NCBI RefSeq assembly: GCF_020497125.1
Contig: NW_025422971.1
Span: 1-64,000 of the forward strand
Length of the DNA: 64,000 bases
Source: Mauremys mutica
Taxonomy: Eukaryota > Chordata > Testudines > Geoemydidae
Direction of reading: 5' to 3'
A program made the translations under genes and the position numbers. Below are positions 24,641 to 35,045 of this stretch, piece after piece. Under the pieces are notes generated by a model that worked only from the letters and a program-made list of their open reading frames with translations, did not search any database and was not told where the DNA came from. How positions within the stretch are numbered: position 1 is the stretch's first letter; each line of letters begins with the position of its first letter.

Positions 24641-24795
24641 CTATGTTGGCAGGAGAAGCTCTCCTGCTGTTGTAGTGCTATCTACACAGGGGATTAGAGC
24701 TGTGTAACTACGTTGTTCAGCTGTGTTGATTTTTCACACCCCTGAGCAATAATTATACCGATAAATGTCTGTAGTGAAGACCAGACAGTTTTCTC
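24640..24795. mobile_element. MITE-like remnant
   Basis: It contains GTAGTGCTATCTACACAGGG, TGATTTTTCACACCCCTGAG and TGTCTGTAGTGAAGACCAGA, resembling a turtle hAT-type MITE with mirrored CTACAC / GTGTAG ends, strongly diverged. From 24796 to 25460 nothing is recognised. Confidence 0.4.
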
Positions 24796-25460
24796 TTGTG
24801 TTTTATGCATTTACATCACTTCTCCCTTACCTCCTACTTCTTGGAAAGATTTAAAGTGTGAAAAGAGAGGTATTTTTCCTCATGATGCAAACATTCCCAC
24901 ATAGGAGATGCCTTCCACCAACACGCATGGCAGAAGAACCAGAGATATATGAACTCTCAGAAGTGTTGGGACAAACCACAACTTGAGCCATGGTTCAGTT
25001 GTTGGCAATGGGGATTAAAAGAAAACTAACATATACGACAAGGATTTGTGATCTTTGAATATATTACTGTTACTAGTGAAAATGAAATTATAGGTGAAGT
25101 TATTGGTTAAAGAGTAAGACACTAATTGTTTGATAATCTGAATTATTTTGGAAAACTGAAAGTTGTCTTCTTTTTTTCTTTTTTTAGTCATACAGGAAAT
25201 GATGGCTAATCTTCAAAAGTTAATTTGATTTAATTTACCCCCTGTAGTGTAAGGAGTTCTGGTAGAAAACCTCACTCCAAAGGTTGGGGTGGGAGAATAG
25301 GTGTTAGCGTGTAGAAGAGAATATTGGGCCCGTATAGATTTTATTTTTTTGTAAATTTCAAATAGAGCATATTTTACTGAACTTCAAAGTCAATTTCTAT
25401 TAAAGGAAAACTACCCGAGGAGACAATGTGTATAAGTTTTTACCCTGTAAACGGGTCGAC

Positions 25461-26144
25461 TGACCCCTGCGGCGCCTCCTGCTGGTTACTCTGGGAATTA
25501 GCTTTGTTCAGCACCGGAGCGCGCTCTGCAGGCTGGTGATCCACCTGTTCTCAGGCCCCCGTGTCCCTCCCTGGACCTGGTGCCCCTTTTCTCCGGGGTG
25601 CTGCCCCCTGGCAGTAACCCCTTTTCGCTCTGGGCTTCCCCTTTTGTCTCAGGGAACCCCCACCCTCTATCCCTACCTTGCCTCAGTATGTGGCTACTGT
25701 CAGTCATTGTCTAGCCCCACACCCTGGGGCAGACTGCAGTATCAGCCTACTCATCATTGGCAGGGTTGGGTTTGGACCTGCTGCTTTGGCCTACCCTGGG
25801 CTGCCCTCTGCAACCCCCAGTACCCGTTGGCCTTGTGCTAGGCTGCAGCCTGGGGCTTTCCTGGCTAGAGCTCCTCAGCCTTTCCCCGGCCCTGCTTCGC
25901 CCTAGGTACTTATCTCAGCTCCTAAGCAGCCAGGCCCATCTCCCTCTGAAGGCAGAGAGAGACTGTCTGTGCTTCTGGCTTCCCTGGCCTTCTTATAAGG
26001 CCCTTGGCTCAGTTTGGGGCGTGGCCCCAGCTGCAGCCACTTCCCCAATCAGCCCAGCCTAAAGGCGGCTTTCTTGAGCCTCAGCCCCTTCCCAGGGCTA
26101 TTTTTAACCCCTTCAGGGCTGGAGCAGGGGTCCACCCTGCTACA
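25461..26144 (-). mobile_element. Probable solo LTR (~680 bp)
   Basis: Read on minus it starts TGTAGCAGGGTGGACCCCTG and ends in GCAGGGGTCA, so it has TG..CA ends, with a TATAAGAAGG TATA-type box about 180 bp in. No target duplication was confirmed. The body is GC-rich and non-coding. Confidence 0.55.
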
Positions 26145-26309
26145 TACCCACTTACACTGTAAGGGTCACTGACTTTCCCACTTCTCTAATTTGCAAAGGA
26201 AAGGCCTGACATCTGTCACAGGATGTGTCCAGCAGGTAGGAAACTGCAGTTGTCAACCATCAATACCAAGGAAAAGGCTGAAGTCCACTGCCTTTCATAT
26301 CAAAAAGCC

Positions 26310-26520
26310 ATCTAAAGGCTGGTCTACACTGAAAAGCTATGTTGACAGGGGTGTGAAAAATCCACTCCTCTGAGAGAAGTAGTTCATGTGAGCTGAGCCC
26401 CAGTGTAGAGAGTGTTAGGTTGTCAGAAGAATATTTCCAGTGTTTGAAGGGTAGACACAGCTTTAGACAGGTTGATCCCCTCTGGGAAGCGAGTCGTGAC
26501 ATCAATTCCAATTTTGACCC
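26310..26520. mobile_element. MITE-like remnant
   Basis: It starts GCTGGTCTACACTGAAAAGC with GGGGTGTGAAAAATCCACTC inside and AGGGTAGACACAGC on the right, like the 24640 element and probably the same broad family. Confidence 0.45.
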
Positions 26521-26699
26521 ATCTCCCTGTAGGTGAGAGAGCTGCTAGTATGGAGGGCTGAGCCAGGTATCCAATCACCTGGTTCAACTGAGGGAAAAGC
26601 TCTTAGTGCCCATCAGTCCAAAGACTGAGGGAAATGGAGAGTTCCAACCATTGTCATTTTAGTATTTTATTGTTCCTCTCTCTGTTTTTTGTGCTGGCC

Positions 26700-27600
26700 T
26701 TTCTGTTATATCAGAGTGTGGCTGTATAGCTCAGTGTATGTGTGATAAAGGCTCTTTGGTGCCAGTTGGCAAAGAGGTCAGAGTAATTCACAAGAAACTC
26801 CTGTCTCAGACCCGACAAACTCATCCCACCTAATGCACTGATTTTTATGATATTTATCCAGGAAGCATAACAGTGAGATCTGTACTGAAACCTTGTAAAT
26901 TATTGTTACTCCTGATCACTTCAAGAGGTGGGTATGAGTCCTATTGAAGGAGTAATGTAAGTATATGGAACATTATGCCCATATAATATTGTCATGAAAG
27001 TGAGTCACCCCAATCACAGGTCTTGTTGGGGACGGCCCATTCAAGTGGGAGGGAATTGTCACCCGTCCCTTGCTAGCCAGTTATGCGATGTATTGCTGCA
27101 TTGTCAGCCTTTGCACCAGCCCAGAAAAGCCAATGGAAAACTGTCAAAGACAAATTATAGACATCGAAACCCTGTGGAAGTGAAAAGGACAATATGTCAA
27201 TGAGGAAATGGTCCTTCCTGAGAATATACACAAAAGACTGATTCAGTTTATGACAGGGTGGAGAGAAACACTCTGGGTCCATTCACCAAGGAGATCACTA
27301 ATGACCAGTGGTGCTTCAAGAAAGGCAGAGGCCTGGCTCCTAGGGACTAGCAATCACTGCAATAGACTGTCACCTCACACGTCAGTCTATTTAGATAGGG
27401 AAGGGAGCTATTAAAGTGTAGGTTGCATTTTGTGATTTTGTTTTGTTGGTAATGGTTGGTTTCCATCACTCACATTTGTTTCTTTTTAAATCTCTGTCCC
27501 GTGGTAAAGAAATTTTTGTTTGTTCGATAACTGTGCTCAAGTGCTGTGTGTGATACCAGTAAAACTGGTAACCTGGGATGTACCATTGCTTTGGGCAGAG
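26700..27600. repeat. Unclassified interspersed repeat DNA
   Basis: AT-rich, non-coding, with AAAGGCTCTTTGGTGCCAGT on the left and GGTAACCTGGGATGTACCAT on the right. The style is like the older repeat at 18.2-20.6 kb. No ends were defined. Confidence 0.3.
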
Positions 27601-27619
27601 AGGATCTGGGATTTTTCTG

Positions 27620-27855
27620 AGCCCTGGTCTAACCTAGGGGAGGGGATCGATCTAAGTTATGCAACTTCAGCTACATGAATAACATAGCTGAAGTCGATAT
27701 ACTTAGATCAACTTACTGTGGTGTCTTCGTCGCGGTGAGTCGACTGCTGCAGCTCCCCCGTAGACTCTGCCTGCGCCTCTCACTGAGCTGGAGTACAGTC
27801 GAGGGGAGAGCACTCGGGGATCGATTTAGTGCATCTACACTAGATGCTATATATC
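27620..27855. mobile_element. Left half of a MITE, cut by a hAT insertion
   Basis: It contains GGGGATCGATCTAAGTTATG, ATAGCTGAAGTCGATATACT and a near-palindrome at GTGCATCTACACTAGATGC, the centre of a TIR element. The composite hAT element begins right after this centre. The expected right half is not found after 31797. Confidence 0.5.
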
Positions 27856-27955
27856 CAGGGGTGAGCTGGAGCCGGTTCGCACGGGTTCGCGCGAACCCGT
27901 TGTTAAATTTAGAAGCGGTTTTAGAACCGCTTGTTAACTAGCTTCCCTGCGAGGG

Positions 27956-28107
27956 AAGGTTTGATGGGCTCTACCTGGGAAGCCTGTAATTCCTCCTCCC
28001 GGCCGCCGGGGGCGCTGCGCTGTGCTGCGAGAGCCATGTGAGCTGCCTCCTGGCCCTGCTGCTGCTGCTCTTTGGAGCTCTGGCCCTGGGGCTCCGGCTG
28101 CTGCCTG
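27956..28107 (+). pseudogene. Exon-like captured segment in hAT composite A
   Basis: One frame encodes a hydrophobic helix (CLLALLLLLFGALALGLRLL) ending at a good splice donor, CTG|GTGGGT, at 28107/28108. This looks like a signal-anchor or leader exon of a membrane protein with the start of its intron. An in-frame TAA lies upstream in this copy. The inverted copy at 49830-49985 keeps the frame open. The parent gene is not identified. Confidence 0.5.
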
Positions 28108-28139
28108 GTGGGTGCCCGGCTGCCTCCTGCTGCTCCCAG

Positions 28140-31100
28140 CCCCCCCCCCCGTGTGAGTGTCTGCGCCCCTCCCCCGCCTTCCCTGCCCCCAGCCGCCCCA
28201 GCCCCCCCCCAGTGTGAGTATCTGCGCCCCTCCCCCGCCTTCCCTGCCCGCAGCCACCCCCTGCCCCACCCTCTGCCCCCAGCCACCCTCTGCCCCACCC
28301 CCTGCCCACAGCCACCCGCAGCCACCCTCTGCCCCCAGCCAGCCCCTGCCCACAGCCACCCTCTGCCCCCAGCCAGCCCCTGCCCACAGCCACCCACAGC
28401 CACCCTCTGCCCCCAGCCAGCCCCTGTCCACAGCCACCCACAGCCACCCTCTGCCCCCAGCCAGCCCCTGTCCACAGCCACCCACAGCCAGCCCCTGCCC
28501 CCAGCCAGCCCCTGTCCACAGCCACCCACAGCCAGCCCCTGCCCCCAGCCACCCCCCTGCCCCCAGCCAGCCCCTGCCCCAGGCGCCCCCTACCCTACCC
28601 TCTGCCCCCAGCCACCCTCTGCCCCACCCCTGCACACAGGCACCCGCAGCCACCCTCTCCCCTGCCCACAGCCACCCGCAGCCACCCTCTGCCCCCAGCC
28701 AGCCCCTGTCCACAGCCACCCACAGCCAGCCCCTGCCCCCAGCTACCCGCAGCCAGCCCCTGCCCCCAGCCACCCCCCTGCCCCCAGCCAGCCCCTGCCC
28801 CAGCCGCCCCCTACCCTACCCTCTGCCCCCAGCCACCCTCTGCCCCACCCCCTGCCCACAGCCACCCACAGCCACCCTCTGCCCCCAGCCAGCCCCTGCC
28901 CACAGCCACCCGCAGCCACCCTCTGCCCCCAGCCACCCTCTGCCCCACCCCCTGCCCACAGCCACCCGCAGCCACCCTCTGCCCCCAGCCAGCCCCTGCC
29001 CGCAGCCACCCTCTGCCCCCAGCCAGCCCCTGCCCACAGCCACCCACAGCCACCCTCTGCCCCCAGCCAGCCCCTGTCCACAGCCACCCACAGCCACCCT
29101 CTGCCCCCAGCCAGCCCCTGTCCACAGCCACCCACAGCCAGCCCCTGCCCCCAGCTACCCGCAGCCAGCCCCTGCCCCCAGCCACCCCCCTGCCCCCAGC
29201 CAGCCCCTGCCCCAGCCGCCCCCTACCCTACCCTCTGCCCCCAGCCACCCTCTGCCCCACCCCCTGCCCTCAGCCACCCGGAGCCACCCTCTGCCCCCAG
29301 CCAGCCCCTGCCCACAGCCACCCGCAGCCACCCTCTGCCCCCAGCCAGCCCCTGCCCACAGCCACCCGCAGCCACCCTCTGCCCCCAGCCAGCCCCTGTC
29401 CACAGCCACCCACAGCCAGCCCTGCCCCCAGCTACCCGCAGCCAGCCCCTGCCCCCAGCCACCCCCCTGCCCCCAGCCAGCCCCTGCCCAGCCGCCCCCC
29501 TACCCTCTCTGCCCCCAGCCACCCTCTGCCCCACCCCCTGCCCACAGCCACCCTCTGCCCCCAGCCAGCCCCTGCCCACAGCCACCCGCAGCCACCCTCT
29601 GCCCCCAGCCAGCCCCTGTCCACAGCCACCCACAGCCAGCCCCTGCCCCCAGCTACCCGCAGCCAGCCCCTGCCCCCAGCCACCCCCTGCCCCCAGCCAG
29701 CCCCTGCCCCAGCCGCCCCCTACCCTACCCTCTGCCCCCCCCCACCCACTGCCCCACCCGCTGCCCACTGCCACCCACAGCCACCCTCTGCCCCCAGCCA
29801 GCCCCTGCCCACAGCCACCCGCAGCCACCCTCTGCCCCCAGCCAGCCCCTGTCCACAGCCACCCACAGCCAGCCCCTGCCCCCAGCTACCCGCAGCCAGC
29901 CCCTGCCCCCCCCCTCCCCCCTGCCCCCCGCCAGCCCCTGCCCCAGCCGCCCCCTACCCTACCCTCTGCCCCCAGCGACCCTCTGCCCCACCCCCTGCCC
30001 ACAGCCACCCACAGCCACCCTCTGCCCCCAGCCAGCCCCTGCCCCCAGCTACCCGCAGCCAGCCCCTGCCCGCAGCCACCCCCCTGCCCCCAGCCAGCCC
30101 CTGCCCCAGCCGCCCCCTACCCTACCCTCTGCCCCCAGCCACCCTCTGCCCCCAGCCACCCTCTGCCCCACCCCCTGCCCACAGCCACCCCCAGCCAGCC
30201 CCTGCCCCCAGCCAGCCCCTGCCCACAGCCACCCACAGCCACCAGCCAGCCCCTGCCCCCAGCTACCCGCAGCCAGCCCCTGCCCGCAGCCGCCCCCTGC
30301 CCCACCACCTGCCCACAGCCACCCTCTGCCCCCAGCTACCCCCAGCCAGCCCCTGCCCCCAGCTGCCCCCTGCCCCACCCCCTGCCCACAGCCACCCTCT
30401 GCCCCCAGCTACCCGCAGCTAGCCCCTGCCCGCAGCCAGCCACCCCCAGCCACCCCCCTGCCCCCAGCCAGCCCCTGCCCCCTGCCACCCTCTGCCCCAG
30501 CTACCCGCAGCCAGCCGATGCCCCCAGCCTCCCCCAGCCAGCCTCTGCCCCCAGCCACCCCCTGCCCCCAGCCGCCCCCTACCCCACCCCCTGCCCACAG
30601 CCACCCTCTGCCCCACCCCCTGCCCACAGCCACCCGCAGCCAGCCCCTGCCCCCAGCCAGCCCCTGCCCCAGCCACCCCCAGCCACCCTCTGCCCCCAGC
30701 CACTCCCCCCCCGCCAGCCCCTGCCCGCAGCCAGCCCCTGCCCCCAGCCAGCCCCTGCCCCAGCCGCCCCCTACCCCACCCTCTGCCCCCAGCTACCCGC
30801 AGCCACCCTCTGCCCCCAGCCACCCTCTGCCCCACCCCCTGCCCACAGCCACCCGCAGCCAGCCCCTTCCCACAGCCCCACCCCCTGCCCACAGCCACCC
30901 GCAGCCACCCCCTGCCCCCAGCCAGCCCCTGCCCACAGCCACCCGCAGCCAGCCCCTGCCCACAGCCACCCCCTGCCCCCAGCCAGCCCCTGCCCACAGC
31001 CAGCCCCTGCCCCCAGCCAGCCTCTGCCCCACCCCCTGCCCACAGCCACCCGCAGCCAGCCCTCTGCCCACAGCCGCCCTCTGCCCGCAGCCAGCCCTTG

Positions 31101-31310
31101 CCACAGCCACCCTCTGCCCGCAGCCAGCCTCTGCCTGCAGCCCCTGCCACAGCCACCCCCTGCCTGCAGCCAGCCTCTGCCCACAGCCGCCCGCAGCCAC
31201 CCCCTGCCCACAGCCACCCGCAGCCCGCCTGTCTGCATCACCTGCCCACAGCCAGCTCGTGTCACTCCCTGCCTCCAGCTAGCCCTGCCCCACGCCCCTA
31301 TCTGCAGCCA
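28140..31310 (+). repeat. 3 kb C-rich minisatellite with higher-order structure
   Basis: Short CAGCCACCC / CAGCCCCTGCC motifs form ~44 bp units, grouped in larger blocks marked by CCGCCCCCTACCCTACCCTC near 28580, 28800, 29213, 29710 and 29946 and with small changes later. It lies in the intron-like part after the captured exon. Stop codons are rare on plus because the repeat lacks TA and TGA, so very long open frames appear in more than one frame. These are not genes. Confidence 0.92.
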
Positions 31311-31431
31311 GCCCCACATCCACTGGTGCCCTGCAGTTCCCAGGGCAGTAACCCTGCACACCTGCTTCAATGAGGGGGGGCAGGGAGCAGCTGGGACCCA
31401 CACATGTGCACACCCTAGAGTGACCAGACAG

Positions 31432-31530
31432 CAAGTGTGAAAAATCGGGACGGGGGTGAGGGGTAATAGGATCCTATATAAGAAAAAGACCCAAAAATTG
31501 AGACTGTCCCTGATCACCACCCACACATGT
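31432..31530. mobile_element. MITE nested in composite A (GTGACCAGACAGC type)
   Basis: It reads AGAGTGACCAGACAGCAAGT, GAAAAATCGGGACGGGGGTG and CCTATATAAGAAAAAGACCC. A more complete copy in reverse lies at 48590-48712 at the corresponding place of composite C. Confidence 0.7.
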
Positions 31531-31584
31531 GAAACGGAGCTCATTTCTAGTTCAGCCCCATCTTTTTAAAAAAGAACTTTAGGT

Positions 31585-31674
31585 AGGGTTAAAATACATC
31601 TGTATTTTCCTGGACATGTCAGGCTTTTCGGTTCTTAATCACCTCCTGGGAAAATATGGACATATGGTAACCCT
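31585..31674. mobile_element. MITE nested in composite A (AGGGTTACCAT type)
   Basis: The left end AGGGTTAAAATACATCTGTA and right end GGACATATGGTAACCCT are mirrored ends of a short MITE. The same MITE sits in composite C at 48380-48497. Confidence 0.65.
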
Positions 31675-31879
31675 ATTGGTACAAAAAATACATGCTGTCG
31701 CACATCCCTTAAATCAGAACTTTTTATAGGGAACCCTTTGTTAAATCAGAACTTTTTATAGGGAACCCATTGTTAAGATTTTGGCAGCTCATCACTGCGC
31801 ACTCTCACTATATTGTGGCCGCGGCGACTCTTCGATAATACTCCCGCGCATTACATACAGCCTGACCGTGGGAACTCGA

Positions 31880-31945
31880 TGATGACGTCATCACACAGAG
31901 CCCGCCAAAATCGACCAATTCAGTGTTAGCTTCGGACTATAAAAG
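31880..31945 (+). promoter_or_regulatory. Transposase promoter: CRE palindrome and TATA box
   Basis: TGATGACGTCATCA at 31880-31893 is a perfect 14 bp palindrome containing the CREB/ATF site TGACGTCA. TATAAAAG at 31938-31945 is a canonical TATA box 300 bp before the transposase ATG. Transcription would be expected to start near 31968. Confidence 0.65.
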
Positions 31946-32086
31946 GCCCTCCGCAGCACAGGACAGGCACCAGTGATCTGGCATCTTCGGACCGTGACAC
32001 TGGCCCTCAGAGCTCCGTGCTCTCTCGGTTACTCGAGCTTTTTGCTCCGCCGTTTTCACGGCGCACCTCGCTGCTTTGCCAGGACC

Positions 32087-32199
32087 CGATGACTTCGCCC
32101 CCTTGGACCAGGATCGACGCCTTCGCCCCTTTGGACCAGGACCGGCGTCTTCGCCCCCCTTGATCCTGGACCGGTGACTTCGGCCCCTCGGACCAAGAC
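32087..32199 (+). repeat. 28 bp tandem repeat, 4 copies, in transposase 5' leader
   Basis: Four units of 28-29 bp follow one another, each with CTTCGCCCC and GGACCAGGAC-like parts. They lie between the putative start site and the ATG. Confidence 0.75.
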
Positions 32200-32244
32200 C
32201 GACATCTGACGAAGTTTGTAATAATTGTTTATTTTTGGACATCC

Positions 32245-34131
32245 ATGGCGCCAAAACGACGAAAGTGCGTCTTCAATGACGAGTTAAAATTGAAATATAC
32301 ATTCATCAAAGCAAGTACTAATAATGACAATAGTGAGGTGGAATGTGTAAAATGCAGAAGTATATTTTCTATTGCAAACAGTGGAAAAACCAACATTGAA
32401 AACCACATACAAACAGTCAAACATAAACGGGCCGTGTCTGCAGCAATTGCAAGTACGAGTGTGACATCATATTTTAAGAAAAAACAATTTGAAGATGCTG
32501 AAAGAAAACTAGCTGCAGCTGAAGGTTTATGGGCGTACCACACAGTAATGCATAATCACTCATTCCGATCAATGTATTGTACCTGCAAACTGATTAAAAC
32601 ATGTTTTGATGCCAGGTTTACATGTTCTAGAACAAAATGCGAGGCAATAGTTACCGATGTGCTGGTGCCTTATGAGAAACAGTTATTGGAAGAGGATTTA
32701 GATGCTGCAAATTTTATTTCTATTTATTCTGATGCATCAAACCACAGGGAAGTAAAGTTGATTCCCATAATAATAAGATATTTTTCATACCAGTCTGGAA
32801 TACATGTCAAATTTTTGGAAGTAAGAAATTTGCCAGGCGAAACATCTGACATAGTTACTGATTATATTTTGGAAGTATTAAAAAAGTATCATTTAGATAC
32901 CAAGGTACTTGAATTTTGTGCTGACAACACCAATACTAACTTTGGAGGAATGCGAAGAAGTGGGAAAAATAACATTTTTACCAAGCTGAAATCAAATTTG
33001 GGTGGAAGAGAGCTTGTGGGAATTGGTTGTGCCACTCATATTTTGAACAATGCTATACAAACTGCAGCCGACTGTGTACCAATTGATGTGCATACTTTCA
33101 TCACCAAGATGTATTCATACTTTTATATATATACAGTGCGCGTTAATGAATTGAAAGAATTTTGTGAATTCGTGGACATCGAATATAAGAAAGTCTTGGG
33201 ATACAGTGCCACACGATGGTTGGCATTACGACCTGCGATTGAGCGCGTCCTACAAATATATCCTGCCTTAAAATCATATTTTGCCTCAAACAAGAAGAGC
33301 CCCACAATTATCACAAATTATTTTGATAATTCAGAGACAGAGTCTTGGCTTTACTTTTTGCATAACGTGTCATCAATGTTCCACAATGCTATTTTGAAAA
33401 TAGAAGGACAGGAGATTTCTATTATAGAAACTAGCAATATTTACAGTGACTTAAAAACAAAATTAGCTGACAGAAAAGCAAACGTTTTCTTGCCGTTACA
33501 GGTGCGGCAAAATTTGAAGCAGCTTGAGGAAGAAGGCATATTAAAACCTGCTATTTTCAAAGAAAAAGTGGTAGAATTTTATGACACATGTATTCAATAT
33601 CTAGAGGAATGGGAAGGACCTATTCCTTCCAAAAAATTCAATTGGGTTTTGTTAAACACTAAACTCACCCATGACAACATTCAAGTTTGCAGTGATTACA
33701 TTCTTCAGTATTTTTCTGAAATCAATTTAGTAGAAGATGAACTGTTTGATGAAACCTGCTTTTTCCTGCGCTACATTACAGATGAAAAAATTACTCACTG
33801 GAGACAAAATTCTGTACCAGTATCGAACAGATGGATTGAAATATTCAAAGCCTTCAGTGAAAATGATGTTTCCTACAAAAACATTGGCAAATTGGTAGAA
33901 TATTGTCTCTGTTTACCAGGAACCAATGCACCTGCCGAACGTCTTTTTTCTTTGATGAACAATATCTGGTCCAGTGATAAAACTCAATTACATGTTGAAA
34001 CTTTGAAATGTTTGCTAATTACTAAATATAATTTTAACCAAACTTGCATGGAATTTTATAAAAACATCCAGGAAAACGAATTATTATTAAAATCAATCCA
34101 CTCTTCACAAAAATATAAGAAGCAAAATTAG
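32245..34131 (+). CDS. hAT superfamily transposase, intact 628-codon ORF
   Basis: The product would cut and paste DNA flanked by matching terminal inverted repeats. An N-terminal BED-type zinc finger (C34, C37, H54, H60) should bind DNA. The RNase-H-like core shows candidate acids D163 (in SIYSDAS), D227 (in FCADNTNTNFGG) and E565 (in GTNAPAERLFS), with the hAT CxxH motif at C262-H265 (GCATHILNNA). The C-terminal NAPAERLFSLMNN stretch is the hAT dimerisation region. The ATG sits in a good context (ATCCATGG), is preceded by a TATA promoter and a 28 bp tandem leader, and AATAAA lies at 34309. The frame has no stop or shift, so the copy is recent or preserved. Codon use is AT-rich, unlike the neighbouring GC-rich repeats. 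Ends of this autonomous element were not defined. Confidence 0.93.
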   Translation: MAPKRRKCVFNDELKLKYTFIKASTNNDNSEVECVKCRSIFSIANSGKTNIENHIQTVKHKRAVSAAIASTSVTSYFKKKQFEDAERKLAAAEGLWAYHTVMHNHSFRSMYCTCKLIKTCFDARFTCSRTKCEAIVTDVLVPYEKQLLEEDLDAANFISIYSDASNHREVKLIPIIIRYFSYQSGIHVKFLEVRNLPGETSDIVTDYILEVLKKYHLDTKVLEFCADNTNTNFGGMRRSGKNNIFTKLKSNLGGRELVGIGCATHILNNAIQTAADCVPIDVHTFITKMYSYFYIYTVRVNELKEFCEFVDIEYKKVLGYSATRWLALRPAIERVLQIYPALKSYFASNKKSPTIITNYFDNSETESWLYFLHNVSSMFHNAILKIEGQEISIIETSNIYSDLKTKLADRKANVFLPLQVRQNLKQLEEEGILKPAIFKEKVVEFYDTCIQYLEEWEGPIPSKKFNWVLLNTKLTHDNIQVCSDYILQYFSEINLVEDELFDETCFFLRYITDEKITHWRQNSVPVSNRWIEIFKAFSENDVSYKNIGKLVEYCLCLPGTNAPAERLFSLMNNIWSSDKTQLHVETLKCLLITKYNFNQTCMEFYKNIQENELLLKSIHSSQKYKKQN

Positions 34132-34475
34132 GAATGTAGATTAAGTACTTTTGTACCATTTTTTATTAAAACCATTTTGTTTTACTGCTACACTTGTTTC
34201 TTTATTACTTGGATCCCAAAATCCTAAGTATACAATTATGTACTAATCTACCCATATCAAATATTTGTTTGTTTTTTTCGCAAAATTACTTTCATAATAT
34301 ATAATATAAATAAAAGAAGTACATTTTATTGTATTCTTTCACTTAAAGAAAAAAAAAAAGATAAGCATACTCCGCAATATTTTTTCAGCTTATATTCTAC
34401 GACAGCGACTATTACTCATGCTGGCTGAGCTATTTTAAATGTCCTGGTTTTAAATTTGAAAAAAATGGTCACCTT
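34132..34475 (+). other. 3' UTR and end of the transposase element
   Basis: AT-rich, with the polyadenylation signal AATAAA at 34309-34314. A possible terminal repeat ends near AAATGGTCACCTTA at about 34475, just before the repeat shared with 52.5-53.3 kb. Confidence 0.45.
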
Positions 34476-35045
34476 AAGCATTGGGAGCAGCATCTGATGT
34501 TTTCCTGTCTAGCCGGCTTGCTGCCTAGAACGAACGCTCCTTGAGTGGGGTGATCCACAGGGAGTAGCTCAAACCTCCAAAGTGCCTGGCCAGGGAGAGG
34601 ACATTGGCACAGCAAGGGAGGGGTGTGGCAGTGACATCACAAAGGCCTTTTGCAGGACCTCAGACTATTGGTCCAAGGTGGTGGGGAGGTGGTGACCTCA
34701 CAGAGAGATGCTGACATCAGCCAGGCAGGACCGGGGCGAGAGGCCAGGGAAACCTCAGAGACCCCTGTGGCTTTGCTTCAGCAAGTCTCCTTCTCCAGGT
34801 CTCTCTCTGAGGACTGAGAGAGTATTCGGGTTCACGGACGTGAGTGCCAGGAGGAACCTCTTTCGAGTTTTCTCCTTCCCCTGTTAGTGATTTTACTAGA
34901 AAACAGCCGTCTCTGTTTAGAAGGTAAGAGCCTCCTCGAGGTTTGAAACCTGTTCAGTCTGATCCACCTGGTGACAGTTGAATTCTAGGCAGGGAAAACA
35001 CGAGCTTAAGGAAGCAGAATTTTATTCCGCACATGGGATTTTGTC

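Larger units (their letters stand above)
27856..31797 (+). mobile_element. Composite hAT-like element A (3.9 kb)
   Basis: The left end CAGGGGTGAGCTGGAGCC and right end GGCAGCTCATCACTG match the ends of the 924 bp element at 35046-35969. Inside are a 20 bp perfect palindrome (27881-27900), an exon-like segment (27956-28107), a 3 kb C-rich minisatellite, two nested MITEs and a doubled 32 bp unit near 31711-31774. No 8 bp duplication is seen (TATATATC on the left, CGCACTCT on the right), so one end may have been rearranged. Confidence 0.7.

Noticed and set aside
28140..31310. CRISPR-like regular repeats
   Set aside because: Units lack unique spacers and the context is a vertebrate nuclear genome. 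It is a minisatellite.
28072..31440. Open frames of 1122 and 1041 codons (Pro/Ala/Ser/Gln-rich) and several on minus
   Set aside because: They run through the C-rich minisatellite in more than one frame and both strands. The repeat simply lacks stop trinucleotides. No domain, codon bias or start context supports a protein.
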